From the NCBI RefSeq assembly GCF_017591435.1, contig NC_059278.1:12503956-12567955 (forward strand): a stretch of 64,000 nt of DNA, in the 5' to 3' direction. This stretch comes from Portunus trituberculatus (Eukaryota > Arthropoda > Malacostraca > Decapoda > Portunidae). Under the pieces are notes generated by a model. It saw only the letters and a program-made list of their open reading frames with translations. It was not told the DNA's origin and made no database searches. Shown here piece by piece: positions 10,901 to 47,347 of this stretch (within the stretch, counting starts at the first letter, position 1; each line of letters starts with the position of its first letter). The translations under genes and the position numbers were made by a program.

Positions 10901-11971
10901 ACACTCTGATACACCTCAGTAGCTACTGCCATACTAATTTACAATCTGTTAACTCACAAACAAACAAATAAAAATACTTGGTGACAGCGGGGTGGGGGAA
11001 CCGCGGTGGTGAGGGGCCTAAGTGAGATCAACTAATCCTCTTTCAAGGTCAACTTGACGGTTACAAGCCTAGTCTCCTCGCTCTACCAAAATACTTTTTA
11101 ACTCACAAACACTGATTCAAACCAGTATTTCACTCTAACCTAACACTTGCAGTACACACTTTCATTTCACTAACACTCAAAAGCACCACACACAGACACC
11201 AAGCACAAACACCACTCGCTAACTATAAAAACAACAGCCAAAAACGGAGCGCACACACTACACGTCCACTCGCCACCGCAGCTACGCTCTGAATGTGAAC
11301 TCATAATCCCAGACATTGCCAAACAGTATCTTATATTCCACATTCATCACATGAACATTGCTAATAGAATCACTAGTAGTAAGAAAAATTTTACCATGGT
11401 ACATATTCCGTGTAATGATTGTAAAATGGAGACTATGAATTTCTCCGATTTTCCTTCCAACAACAAGTCTTGTCTCAGCTACAGATCTTGAGGAAAATGG
11501 AAAGAAATCTCAGCCTATATTTGATCTCATCTACATAGACTGAAAGTACTTCTATACAAGTAGATTGTGTGAATGAACAGACTTATATATATACAGTACA
11601 TTTTGACAGAAGGGGTCGAGTCATAGTCATAGTTATTGACTTACTTTTGAAAATCCATCTTATCTGTATAGCCCAAAAAAGGGTAAATGACAGTCAATGT
11701 AGCTCTGGGAGTGAGGACCCACCTACAGTACAGGCAGTAATTGCTTGAATTTCCTTCCCACACAAACAACCATGCTTTCCTATCATTTTCCTAAGACTAT
11801 TTACATCTTTACATAGTAACAACCACACAAGACCAACAGAAATATTACCTGGGAGCAGAAAAAGGATCCCTGAATGCCCAATTTGATGCATGTGGGACAC
11901 TGTAATCTTGCCTCAGCCCCACAGCCAACTGTCTCACAGGCATGGCTGGGCATACGGTCCCCAGCAGACAT
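641..11971 (-). CDS. METAP1: Methionine aminopeptidase 1, 5' seven exons (gene continues past left edge)
   Basis: Seven minus-strand exons join with consistent GT-AG sites and phases: 11849-11971, 6190-6241, 5904-5987, 5764-5820, 5481-5656, 961-1183 and 641-787 (862 nt, about 287 residues). METAP1 is a cytosolic metallo-aminopeptidase that removes initiator methionine co-translationally. Visible parts: a C6H2 zinc finger (C12, C17, C25, C28, C39, C43, H51, H55) that in the family contacts the ribosome; a variable linker; the RPDYADDP motif; and the peptidase start with CYPSPLNYHGFPKSCCTS, ICHGIPD, and metal ligands D240 (IDVTVY) and D251 (GYHGDLNE), 11 residues apart as in the family. The remaining ligands (H, E, E) are not in the window. 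METAP1D (the mitochondrial paralogue) is less likely because the zinc finger is present and the FPKSCCTS wording is METAP1-like. Recognition is from family knowledge; exon ends are my reading. Confidence 0.93.
961..1183 (-). CDS. METAP1: METAP1 exon 6 (start of catalytic fold)
   Basis: 223 nt from a TTCTCTAG acceptor to a GTAAGT donor, phase 0 in, phase 1 out. It encodes LAREVLDEGVKVAAIGVTTDEIDRVVH followed by CYPSPLNYHGFPKSCCTS and ICHGIPDMRPLQNGDICN, strongly matching METAP1. The His of ICHGIPD is the conserved substrate-pocket histidine of the family. Confidence 0.96.
1847..1911 (+). repeat. (CT)n microsatellite
   Basis: About 32 CT units inside family E; makes open frames that are not genes. 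Confidence 0.97.
2401..3295 (-). mobile_element. PiggyBac-like non-autonomous element (innermost level)
   Basis: Flanked by TTAA (2397-2400 and 3296-3299). Ends CCCGTAAGAGGTCA and CCCTTAAGAGGTCA (inward) match at 13 of 14 bases. A minus-strand acidic reading MAGRRPCSLTSTEIEEDIFD... (3017 down) resembles the acidic N-terminus typical of piggyBac transposases; no catalytic domain remains. Confidence 0.8.
3638..4323. repeat. 680-bp near-perfect palindrome inside family D
   Basis: Two arms of about 340 bp mirror each other around ATACCATGGTAT at 3972-3983; for example CATTTATGTTCACAAAAC (3640) and its complement near 4322, and CATGCCATGAGGATAACCTGG on the left versus its complement on the right. 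Other D copies carry only one arm. Confidence 0.9.
5481..5656 (-). CDS. METAP1: METAP1 exon 5 (RPDYADDP region)
   Basis: 176 nt, phase 1 in, phase 0 out at a GTATGT donor. It encodes SLRPYPQSS...IGRPDYADDPHGF...DEEIESMKVACK, the segment just before the aminopeptidase fold. The following intron (1184-5480) is filled by a four-level transposon nest. Confidence 0.93.
5764..5820 (-). CDS. METAP1: METAP1 exon 4
   Basis: 57 nt between TTTCAG and GTGAGT, phase 1 both sides. It encodes SSESSLSQYNPWPYFMFTG, aligning with the VSSW...INTDPWAGYRYTG segment of METAP1. Confidence 0.87.
5904..5987 (-). CDS. METAP1: METAP1 exon 3 (linker)
   Basis: 84 nt with a CTCACAAG acceptor and a GTAGAT donor, phase 1 in and phase 1 out. 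It encodes an acidic linker (SDSTRTANMIVEVEDSK...). The sequence is not conserved enough for motif identification; it is placed by phase continuity with both neighbouring exons. Confidence 0.75.
6190..6241 (-). CDS. METAP1: METAP1 exon 2 (zinc finger part 2)
   Basis: TATTTTCAG acceptor and GTGAGT donor bound 52 nt encoding TCFKSSWETHKQLHKKT, which matches the ECFKGSWATHKLLHKK segment of METAP1 and supplies C43, H51 and H55. Enters phase 0, leaves phase 1. It is too short to be found by ORF length. Confidence 0.92.
6242..6680. other. METAP1 intron 1, no feature seen
   Basis: AT-rich intron sequence between exon 2 and the LINE-A 3' end. I see no exon, RNA gene or repeat structure in it. Confidence 0.6.
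7217..8800 (-). pseudogene. LINE-A reverse transcriptase, frameshifted
   Basis: The best block (8089-7619) reads IYLDFSKAFDKVPH, VSGVPQGSVLGPLLFLVYIND and FADDTKIA, the catalytic palm motifs. The thumb/C-terminal block VRPHLEYCIQAWSPHYRQD...RRATRMIPAL follows at 7432-7217. Upstream fingers (8090-8800) contain readable pieces in other frames. Confidence 0.85.
8919..9897 (-). pseudogene. LINE-A AP-endonuclease domain, frameshifted
   Basis: Two blocks are readable: LKCFYVNARSLRNKKDELSSY...DVVCVTEAWV (9897-9568) and MVDKPTRGRKVLDIVLTN...LANSDHHIIRF (9269-8919), the N-terminal N and E sites and the C-terminal SDHH site of APE-type endonucleases. The region between (9270-9570) is out of frame. Confidence 0.8.
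9899..10519 (-). CDS. LINE-A ORF1, SGNH/GDSL-like esterase domain
   Basis: 206 codons. VCVVGDSQVRYLD supplies the GDS serine block, VVLHVGGNDVR the GxND block, and RDGVHLSRKGVDVLS the DxxH block with Asp and His; these are the three SGNH hydrolase motifs in the right order. Esterase domains of this type occur in ORF1 of CR1/L2 LINEs. In this copy all three motifs are intact. Confidence 0.85.
   Translation of the reverse strand: MRGRKVECENRFGLLEGEGESESGVNEVVMVSERREKGREVVPSTPQVCVVGDSQVRYLDSTFCGKDRDRKTNVCMPGAGVKAVSEEVQKRVGGMEREGVVVLHVGGNDVRAGGSEELVARFREMLGKIRESGRRCVVSGILPRVYVSREWLSRAIGVNDRVKGMCKDVGVSFVDVWDRFYGRRDLYARDGVHLSRKGVDVLSLEG
10516..10932 (-). CDS. LINE-A ORF1, N-terminal part
   Basis: 138 codons starting MAVATEVYQSVIE. 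Contains CEMCGHDRKVVDFSECMVC, a C-x2-C...C-x2-C pattern that may bind zinc, followed by a coiled-coil-like segment (LEHRELQEEMRKLSEG). It runs into the esterase part through a frame change at about 10516. Presumed RNA-binding half of ORF1p. Confidence 0.7.
   Translation of the reverse strand: MAVATEVYQSVIECMKESIEVGLGEFVVCEMCGHDRKVVDFSECMVCRLKSENLVLSLEHRELQEEMRKLSEGKSANEVLIFELKEVKKLGEAVEKITQEISVRPKVGPSEGDRVAWPAVGKSRLGKIVVRMGRDSRL
11291..11848. other. METAP1 intron 1 proximal part, no feature seen
   Basis: Unremarkable intron sequence between the LINE-A 5' end and exon 1. No second coding segment was found here. Confidence 0.55.
11849..11971 (-). CDS. METAP1: METAP1 exon 1 (start codon, zinc finger part 1)
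   Basis: ATG at 11971; 41 codons, ending in phase 0 at a GTAATA donor (11848). It encodes CETVGC...LQCPTCIKLGIQGSFFCSQ, the first five cysteines of the METAP1 zinc finger. The upstream stretch to about 12145, where a LINE 3' end begins, is only about 170 bp and must hold the proximal promoter and 5' UTR unless there is a further noncoding exon (a TTTGGCAG lies 35 bp upstream). A CRE-like TGACGTGA lies directly before the ATG. Confidence 0.92.
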
Positions 11972-12391
11972 CTTCACGTCACTTGGATGGACAGCCCTGC
12001 CAAATCAAGTAGTAAAAACCTCCCTAGAATCATTCATAACATTTATCTTTTCAGCTGTATATTTCACTACCAGCCTTACTATGATATTATACATATGTAG
12101 CACATAATGAGGAGCTCCACACAGAGAAGGCAGAATATCCATCCACGTGTATTTACCTAATTGTAGTTTTACAGGGACTGGCTTTTATGCTCGTGTGGCC
12201 ACGTCTCCATATCTACACTTATCCAATCTTACTTTAAAAGTATGCATACTTGTTGCAGACACTACTTCTTCATTCAAACTGTTCCACGTCTCAATACATC
12301 TTTGCGGGAAACTATACTTTTTAATATCTCTTACAAATCTTCCCTTCCTCAGCTTCTTACTATATGATCTTGTGCTTCAACTGGCATATTC

Positions 12392-13847
12392 TTATCTCAT
12401 GATCAGATACTCATTGTCCACTTGGTCCATTCCATTTATCAATTTATAAACTTGTATGAGATCCCCTCTCTTCCTTCTCTGCTCCAATGTTGGAAGATCC
12501 ATAGCTTTTAGTCTCTCCTCATATGTCATCCCTTCAAGTTCTGGGACCATTCTTGTAGCCATTTTTTGTAATCTCTCCAGCTTCCTTATGTGTTTCTTTT
12601 TGTGAGGAGTCCACATTACTCCTACATATTCCAATCTGGGTCTTATTATAGTACTTATCAGTTTCTTCATCATTTTTTGTCCATGTAGTGAAATGTTATT
12701 CCAATATTCCTTACCAAATTGTATGTCTCTCTGAAAATTCTATCAATATGGCTTACCGGTTGATTATTTTCTTCCATCGTCACTCCCAAATCCTTTTCCT
12801 TTTATACTTTCTCCAGTTTTACTCCATCTCCCATCTTATAGATTCCCACTGGTTGTCTTTCACTCTTTCCCCATTTCCATGACAAGGCTTTTGTCCACAT
12901 TGAATTCCATCTCCCACTTTTTACTCCATTCCCAGATCTTATTTAGGTCTTCTTGCAGTATTTCACAATCCTCTTTTTGCTTTATAACTCTGCAAAGTTT
13001 CGCATCGTCTGCAAACAGATTTATGTAGCTCTTCACTCCTTCTGGCATGTCATTTATATAAATGAGAAAAAGTATTGGCGGCAATACTGACCCCTGTGGC
13101 ACTCCGCTTTCTACTGCTCTCCACTTGGACTTCATATCTTTAACTACCGTCCTTATTTCTCTCCCCCTCAAATAATTTTCCATCCATCTCAATGTGGTTC
13201 CTTTTAAACCATCTTTCTCCTCTAATTTCCACAGTAACCTTCCATGCGGCACTTTATCAAATGCCTTTTTTTAAATCAAAGTAAATACAATCAACCCATC
13301 CCTCCCTCTCATGTACCCTATCAACTATTCTAGAGTAGAAACTCAGTAAATTTGTTACACACGACCGACCTTTTCTAAAACCAAATCGGCTATTTGATAG
13401 TAATTTGTTGTCTTTAAGGAACTTAATCCATTGCTTCTTTATTACTCTTTCACACATCTTACATATTACACTAGTTAGTGATACCGGTCTGTAATTTAGA
13501 GGTTCTTCCTTCCTTCTGCTCTTATATATGGGAACCACCTCAGCTCTTTTCCATTCCACTGGTACTGTTCCATTTTCTATTGAGCATTTTATGATGTATA
13601 TAGGACTTGCTAGTTCTTTCCTACATTCTTTCAGTATTCTGCCTGAGACTTCATCCGGTCCCATTGCCTTTTCTTCATCCAATTCCTTCATTAATTCTTT
13701 TATTTCAAGCTTGGTTACTTTAATCTCTTCCATATAGATGGTCTCTCTATTACCCAGTGGTCTTTCAAATTTGGATTCCTTACTAAAGACCTCCTGGAAC
13801 TTATTATTTAACAGTTCTGCCATACTTTTTGTCTTCCACAATCCCAT
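12392..13847 (-). pseudogene. LINE-B reverse transcriptase, frameshifted
   Basis: Motifs in order: EVVPIYKS and NYRPVSLTSVICKMCERVI, FGFRKGRSCVTNLL, FDLKKGI/frame change/PHGRLLWKLEEK, VESGVPQGSVLPPILFLIYIND, FADDAKLCRV, then thumb IRPRLEYVGVMWTPHKKKH...KMATRMVPEL. Two frame changes separate three readable blocks. Confidence 0.85.
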
Positions 13848-14283
13848 TTTCTCCTTTTAACCTTTCTATTGTTTCTTTTTGTATTATTTTTCCGTTTATG
13901 AATCTGTAGAACAATTTTAGTTGTTCCTTGCATTTTTCGACTGTGTCCTTTTCATAGATTCTCTCCTCTTTTTTCCTCACTTTAACATATTCATTTCTTG
14001 CTATCTTGAAGTTTACCTCATTTACTGCATTTCTATTTCTCCTCCACCTTCTCCATGCTCCATCCCTTTTCTCCTATGCCCTAGCACACTTTGCGTTAAA
14101 CCAATCTTTCTTTACTTCTTCTTTAGGTCTATATTTCAGGATATATTCCTTGACTCCTGTTTTGTATATTTCCAAAAATAAGTTATATTTCTCATGCACT
14201 CCCTAAGAGTTTTCTATTTCCTCCCAGTTAGCGTATTTTAAATAGTTCTTGAGATTCTCAATATCAGCCTTTCTATAATCTAA

Positions 14284-15249
14284 TCAGTCTCCTTTGTATG
14301 ATTCATCTCTATCTTCTTTTCCCACTTCTATATCCATTTCTAATATTACATGATCACTCTTTCCCAATGGGCATTTATATCTTATATCATCATTCATTTG
14401 TATACCCCTTGTAAAAACCAGGTCTAATCTTGCCGGCTCATCATTTCCTCTGAATCTTGTGTTTTCCTTTACTCTTTGGTCCATCATATTATCTATCATT
14501 AGGTTCAGGAATCTTTCTCCCCAGGCTTCTTCCCCCATACCACTTTCATAATTTACCCAGTCCACTTCTTTACAGTTGATATCTTCTACTAATATAACTT
14601 TTCTCCTTTTCTTAATAATTCTCGTTAGACTCCTTATTGTGTCATCTATCAAGTCTTTATATTCTTGATTGGTCCATTAATTTGTTTTTGGTGGCACATA
14701 TGTTACAATGATTGTTAGCTCTTTTTTATTACTATGCATCTTAACATACAGTACTTCTGCTTTTCCTTCCCCCACATTCCACTTGGTTTACCACCATCTC
14801 CTTCCTTGACATTATCATGACTCCTCCTTTACCCCGTCTGTCTCTCCTCCATACATTATACCTATTATCAAAGTCTATTTTGATTACCTCATTTAGTTTT
14901 GTTTCAGCCAGGTATACAATATCCAGTTATTCTTTCTTTATGTATTCTCTTAATCTTAATTTACTTGATAAAACCCCGTCTATGTTTGTATACATCATTT
15001 TTAGTCTCTTGCCTTTATCACTTCCCCACATTCCACTTTGTTTACCACCATCTACTTATTTGACATTATCATGACTCCTCCTCTTTTACCACCTCTGTCT
15101 CTCCTCCATACATTATACCTATTATCAAAGTCTATTTTTATTACCTCATTTAGTTTGGTTTCAGCCAGGTATACAATATCCAGTTCTTTCTTTATGTATT
15201 CTCTTAATTTTGATTTACTTGATAAAACCCCGTTTATGTTTCTATACAT
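14284..15249 (-). pseudogene. LINE-B AP-endonuclease, broken
   Basis: Blocks MYRNINGVLSSKSKLREYI...DIVYLAETKLNE (15249-15052) and RFRGNDEPARLDLVFTRGI...CPLGKSDHVIL (14652-14284) show the E site and the SDH site of APE-type endonucleases. A direct duplication of about 255 bp (14768-15024 and 15025-15281) destroys the middle. Confidence 0.8.
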
Positions 15250-15938
15250 AATTTTTAGTCTCTTGCCTTTATCACTTTTAGTTAGACTTGTTCCACTTTT
15301 CCTCTTCCTTCTCTTTTATATACCATTTTCTTATCCTGTCTCCTAGAATTCTCCAAAAAAATGTCTTTTTTTCCTCTTCTGACCTTTCATTATTTTTTTC
15401 CCTTACTGCTGCCACCAGTTCGTTGTATCTCTTCCTTTCTTCCTCATTTCAATTCTTCTTTACATATATACAGGCAACCCCCGTTTAACGAAGGGGTTAC
15501 GTTCCTAAAAAACACTTCGTTAAGAGAAACTTCGTTAAGCGAACCGATTATAACAAGTATAACCCCTGATTTGAACTTCCATTGAGAGTAAGCAAAGTGA
15601 GAGTGCATCATAGTACAGTAAAAGGTTTAATGAAAGTAAAAATTATGAAGTTAAATATTTAGGTAGTTTAATTTAAGTCATTATAATGTACACTAATGTA
15701 TGTATGTACCTAACTTTATAATGTTGATGATCTTAACTTTATGAAGGGAGGGAGAGTGAAACGGGAAATACACTAACCGGCAACCTGTGGAATGTAAACA
15801 AAGTGCGCATCATGGTACTGCATACAAAACTTATGTACCACATTTCCACAAGGCTTTCCATTTTATCTATTGTAGAGTCATGAGTTCTGGTGGTTCTTTT
15901 AACTTGCAAGGAAGATGAGGTCTCACTAGCCTTCTTAA

Positions 15939-16906
15939 CCCTTAACTTCCGGCGGTCGTATATAAACGTTTGCGTCAGAACGTCCAGTACGGGATTCGTC
16001 CCAGTAATCAAGATTTTTCCGGCGTAATTTTAAGTCTCTTGCGCTCTCTTGAGGCGGATGGTGAGTAAGTATCTGGCATCTTTACCACACAAGTGTTTCC
16101 ACAAGAGCTCCTAATTTTAGAGGTAACTGAACTGTTTTCCCGTTTTATGGGCGACACTTGGCAACTCAGTGACGCTGGGTAGAAAGGTCAGTGATAACAG
16201 CGAAGGATCGGGTCAGATTGTAAATCACCATGGAGCAAGGCAGAACCCTTTTAAGCAGTGGTTCTGAGCTAGAAGAAAGTGACAGTGAATATATAGAAGA
16301 AGAAACTGGGAAAGTGAAGAGACTAGTAGTGAGGACACGGATGTAGAGCATCATTCACCTGCTTTCTCAGGAGAACAGACAGAGAGACAGAGACTCTTAC
16401 ACAGTATAAGTGACAGTGAAGGCAATAATGATGAAGAACAGACTCAGATAATGTGTCAAGGACACAGAGTGTTTCTAGGAGGCATGAGCATGCGCGTGCT
16501 CCTCGCGTTCTGGGGAGGCGATCAAGGGGCGTGGCAGAGGTGGCGAGACCCGACCTGTCTTTCAATGGAGGAATTCAATGATGATTTTTCCCAGTTATGC
16601 CTGATTTATCTGTGTCTCCTGGCATAACAGCTGAATTCCTCCTGTGCAACACAATTGTGACTATTTCATGGCGTTTCTCAGTGATGCTTTCTTGGACCAT
16701 ATAGTGAGTGAGAGCAACACTTTTCATGATGAAGAAACAGCAGATGATGATGATGTGCCCATAGCTCTCACGAGAAAGAGTGGAAAAACATCACAAGAAA
16801 TGAACTCCTGGCGTTCATAGCCGTCACGCTTCTTATGAGTCATTCGAGAAAAGCTTTGAGGTAACTCATCTGAGTCACACACGCAGGCCTACACACATCA
16901 ACACTT

Positions 16907-16969
<63 letters not shown>

Positions 16970-16973
16970 ATGC

Positions 16974-17041
<68 letters not shown>

Positions 17042-17066
17042 CGTGTCTCAGAAATCAGTGATATAT

Positions 17067-17138
<72 letters not shown>

Positions 17139-17168
17139 TCTCAGAAATCAGTGATAATATGTCCTTCC

Positions 17169-17254
<86 letters not shown>

Positions 17255-17484
17255 TCGCTCTCGGGCTGTTTCCTCTTGACTGGTCACATCTCGGAGGAGG
17301 AAACTTTGATAAAACAATAACTAAACTCTCAGACGTCATATCGAGCTGGAAAGTACATCATTGTATTCAGAATAACACAGACAAAATAATTATCAGTATT
17401 CAAACTGTGTTCTGACAATTTTAGTGTACCATTTTTCCCCGTCATTAGACAGGAAAAAATATTTTAATCCCCGGAAGTTAAGGG
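15939..17484 (+). mobile_element. PiggyBac-like element nested in family A copy 1
   Basis: Flanked by TTAA (15935-15938, 17485-17488); perfect 14-bp inverted repeats CCCTTAACTTCCGG. Other family A copies read CTTCTTAATAGAG uninterrupted, which confirms the empty site. Plus-strand remnants MEQGRTLLSSGSELEESDSE (16229) and ELLAFIAVTLLMSH (16804), the latter like the EllaFigvlllMG block of piggyBac transposases. Its middle is replaced by microsatellites. Confidence 0.87.
16913..17256. repeat. Composite microsatellite (GA)n(CA)n(CA)n(CT)n(CA)n(GA)n
   Basis: Two copies of CGTGTCTCAGAAATCAGTGATA interrupt the runs (17041, 17136), so a (CA)n-plus-unit segment has been duplicated. Confidence 0.95.
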
Positions 17485-18069
17485 TTAATAGAGTATCTTG
17501 ACTTGAAAATAGTAGACACTAGATGGAGTCAAGCCATAGTGGGAAGCAATGTTATTAGTTTTCTCGCCTCTCTCTCTTGTCTGTGAATAATACCCAGCTT
17601 CACTTCGAGAGTAAGACACTTCCTGGTCTTTTTAGGAACGTTAGGCCACATAGCAGGGTGTTTTGGTGGTAAGTTGAACTAAGGAAGATGAGCTGCTGGT
17701 GATGCTGTTATGTTTTGACTGGGCAGTGAGTGGTGCATGTGATCTTGATCTTGATCTTGATGCTACAGGTGACACAGAATTTCTTCTGAGTCAGGCCTTT
17801 GTATCGGCAGAGCCTGTGTTGTCCATGAGAGGCTTGATCTTGATCTTTATTCTATAGGTGTCTCAGGATTCCTCCTGAGGCAGGCCTTAGTACCAGCAGC
17901 TCCTGATGTATTCAAAAGCCTGTCAGCTTGCATGATACAGTGGGCTTTCAAATTTGGAAAAAAAAATTACCTGGATAAAACTTCGTTAAAGCGAGTTTGG
18001 TGTTCGTTAAACGAGCAGATGGTAAAATGAAACCTTCGTTATAACGAAATTTCGTTGTGTGAACCTTCG

Positions 18070-18927
18070 TTAAACGGGGGTTGCCTGTATATCCTTGCAG
18101 CCTTCTGTTTCTCTGAGTTTAGTTGTTCTATATAATATTTCTTCTGTTGCTGCTTGTGATTTTAGTAATATTTTAATTGGTCTCGTTTTTCCTTCTTGAT
18201 ATGGTCCCATTCTGTTTATTTCTTCTACTTCCTCTAAGTTCTGCCTATCTTCGTTGTTTAGATTTTTTAGTAGGTCTTTGACTGATTTCATTTCTTCTTT
18301 TTCTCTTCTTGGTCTATATTTTATATTTTTTCTTTTAATCCAAATACGATTACACTTGTTTTTCTGCAATTTCTCTAACTAGATTTTCATTTGTCTTGAG
18401 GACTCCTACCATTTTGTTTGTCATATTTTCATCTCTTTCTTTTAGTTGTTCTTGAATCACCTCCTGAAAATCATCCTTATCTTTCTTATCTTGGACTCGC
18501 CATGCTTGTACTTCTTTTTTAATCACGTTCTGTACTCTTTCCTCTTCTTTGTTTACTAGATCTTTCAGCTTCTCTTTTTCTTTCTAGGCTTTACCGAGTC
18601 CTTCCATCTGCTTCTTGTAGTTAGCTACTTCCTTTTTCAGTTCTTCGTTTTCCGCTCTTAGCTTAGCTTCGTTTTCTTCCACTTTTTTTTATCCTTTCTA
18701 TCAGTTTTTTAAACTTTTTCCTGTTCTTCATTCTCTTTCATTCCCATACTCTCCTTTATCCATCTATCTAGTTTACGTTCAATAGTCAACATTCTCTTAA
18801 ATAGTGAAGTATTCGCCGTATCAAAACCTTTGAATGCGCTTACTCCCTTATCAACATAGTCATCATCTTCTTTCATTTTTTCCCTAGTCTCATACCTACA
18901 TTTAGATGGAATCTCTTCTTTACTCAT
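18070..18927 (-). pseudogene. LINE-B ORF1 (coiled-coil, RNA-binding type)
   Basis: Starts MSKEEIPSKCRYETREKMKEDD at 18927. A charged, Lys/Glu-rich coiled coil follows, then EEINRMGPYQEGKTRPIKILLKS, the RMG...RPIKI pattern common in LINE ORF1 RRM/CTD regions. Broken by frameshifts, and its 3' part (15250-15470) is cut off by the family A insertion. Confidence 0.75.
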
Positions 18928-19065
18928 GATTCTCTAATACTTGATTTCATGAAAAACGAGTCTACACTACTCACCCAGGCCACTGCAAATACTATACAAC
19001 AGGTAGTGAAGATCAGCTGAGAGCGACGCCACTGTGTCCTTTCTCGACCTCGTCTGGTGTGTGTC

Positions 19066-19493
19066 TGTGTGTGTATTTACCTAGTTGTAGTTTTACAGGG
19101 CCTGGGCTTTATGCTCGTGTGGCCCCGTCTCCATATCTACACTTATCCAATTTCCCTTTAAAACTATGCACACTCATTGCTGACACCACTTCCTCACTCA
19201 AACTGTTCCAAGTCTCAACACATCTTTGCGGGAAACTATATTTTTTAACATCTCTCAGACATCTTCCCTTCCTCAGTTTCTTACTATGCGATCTTGTGCT
19301 TCTAATGTCATATTCTTCTCTCCAGATTAGTTTCTCATTATCCACTTGATCCATTCCGTTAATCAATTTATAAACTTGTATCAGATCCCCTCTCTCTCTC
19401 TCCTCTGTTCTAGGGTTGGTAGATCCATAGCTTTTAGTCTCTCTTCATATGTCATCCCTTTAAATTCTGGAACCATTCTTGTGTGGCATAAAG
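19066..19493 (-). mobile_element. LINE-B copy 2, 3' end only
   Basis: The reverse transcriptase C-terminal part (LINGMDQVDNEKLI...RKGRCLRDVKKYSFPQRCVETWNSL) and the standard 3' end next to a short (GT)n. It abuts the 5' end of LINE-B copy 1 head to tail. Confidence 0.85.
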
Positions 19494-19802
19494 GAGCACG
19501 CACGGTCTAGATATAAGATATATCTGGACTGTGGGAGCGTGGCTTCTGAAAAGCACCATGATCATGCCTGACGGGATCTAAAGTAAGAGCCACGATTGTG
19601 CCTGACGGGCTATAAGGGTTAAGGCTTTTAATTTATGAACTGGATACTCTCTCTTCCCCTCAGATCTTCTAGAATCTTCCATACGTCTGTCTGTATGTCT
19701 TGTGACCACGTCTGCTGCTACACTAGGCAATGATCTTAATAACTAAAAAAAAAAATTCATACTATTATCCCCGGTACTACAAAACAACAACCAAACAACT
19801 GC
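19494..19802. other. Intergenic, no gene seen
   Basis: Contains CCTGACGGG repeated twice and an AAGGGTTAAGG, probably debris of another element; not classifiable. Confidence 0.4.
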
Positions 19803-20537
19803 AAACAACACTCCTGAATTACTAATGAAATACTGCATTATTTCATTAGTAATTCTTTATCACTGAGTACCACGAAGTCTAGGTTATCCTCATGGCATGA
19901 GCATATATGAATACTAAGATATGATATCCTTTATAGCAGGCAATAGAAAAGTGGAAACATAAATTTAATATCGTGGGGAAAGACAACACGCTGGCTAAAA
20001 GGGTCACAAGAAGAAGAAGCGGCCGAGTCGCCGTGAGTCTCCGCCTCGTCTGTGGCCGATCTCATCTCTGCTTTATTTTTTGGTATTCCATGTAAGATTT
20101 CACTTTATGCATTACAAAACAATCCTTTCTTGGGGGGATGGTTTGTAAAAAGCTAATAGAAATGTTGTTTTGTGAACATAAATGCATATATAAGACAGTA
20201 ACACCACCTGGAGAGGTGGTGTTCCCAGCAACCTCAGAGCAACCTGATAGCAACCTTGTCACTGTCCCTCCAAGCGTTCATGGATGCCATTTCGCGGCAG
20301 GGGGTTGCTCTGACGTTAAAGAATCTTGGATCCAGCTCCAGGAGCGCTAGAGACAGAGGTGGGGAGCCAGCTAATCACAGCAAAGCTGCCGCGTTCGGTC
20401 CCTCATCCGACAAATTCAAACCCAGAAAATTCGCTAAAATGGATGTGGTTGTACGTTATGCGGACTTTTTGGTCTAACTTTATATAGTACGTTAAATCGA
20501 AAATTCATTAGACGAACATTCATTAAGCGGAGTATTA

Positions 20538-20540
<3 letters not shown>
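19803..20540. mobile_element. Element family D copy 2, left end lost
   Basis: Shares the arm and right part of family D copy 1 (CATGGCATGAGCATATATGAA, CACCACCTGGAGAGGTGG) and ends AAGCGGAGTATTACTG before (TA)n. The left terminus is missing; the copy begins near the palindrome centre. Confidence 0.8.

Positions 20541-20596
<56 letters not shown>
20541..20596. repeat. (TA)n array at right end of family D copy 2
   Basis: TA dinucleotides starting at the element's target duplication. Confidence 0.95.
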
Positions 20597-20605
<9 letters not shown>

Positions 20606-20645
20606 AGAGCTCTTAAAAAAAGCTGCTGATGATTATGATAGATGG

Positions 20646-20692
<47 letters not shown>
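20646..20692 (+). repeat. (GAT)n microsatellite
   Basis: About 15 GAT units, followed by (GTG)n. Confidence 0.95.
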
Positions 20693-20693
<1 letters not shown>

Positions 20694-20833
20694 CAATGAT
20701 GGTGGTGGTGGTGGTGGTTGTTAATAGTACCATACAAACTTGTAGTTTACATATACAATTCACTTCTTGCAGTTTCTTATTTTCTTTCCTTTTATTTGCT
20801 ATATCTTTTTACTCTTCAGTTTCTTAATAAAAC

Positions 20834-21040
<207 letters not shown>

Positions 21041-21139
21041 TGTGTGTGTGGGGACTAGGCTGGAGAAGTGCCAGTTAGGGGAGTGAGCTAAATGTGGCAG
21101 TAGTACTAGTAATGGTAGTCTGTTCTGAGTAAGAGAGTT

Positions 21140-47347
<26,208 letters not shown>

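Larger units (their letters stand above)
6680..11290 (-). mobile_element. LINE-A: near full-length CR1-like non-LTR retrotransposon
   Basis: From 5' to 3' on the minus strand: a 5' leader to about 11290, ORF1 (10932-9899), endonuclease (9897-8919), reverse transcriptase (about 8800-7217), and a 3' UTR ending in repeated TTATG units at 6683-6703. It sits in METAP1 intron 1 in the sense direction. Frames are broken in several places, so it is probably dead. An ORF1 esterase and a short 3' repeat are the CR1 pattern. Confidence 0.88.
15471..18087 (-). mobile_element. Tigger-derived element, family A copy 1
   Basis: Perfect 20-bp terminal inverted repeats CAGGCAACCCCCGTTTAACG with TA on both sides (15469-15470, 18088-18089). 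Internal minus-strand remnant VKRTTRTHDSTIDKMESLVEMWY resembles a Tigger CENP-B-type DNA-binding region. Inserted in LINE-B ORF1 and itself hosting a piggyBac-like element. Confidence 0.9.
12145..19050 (-). mobile_element. LINE-B copy 1, full length but interrupted
   Basis: Minus strand, 5' to 3': leader (about 19050), ORF1 (18927 down, split at 18088/15470), endonuclease (15249-14284), reverse transcriptase (13847-12392) and a 3' end GTAAAACTACAATTAGGTAAATACAC at 12145. It stops about 170 bp upstream of the METAP1 ATG on the same strand. An internal Tigger derivative (15471-18087) splits ORF1. Confidence 0.87.
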
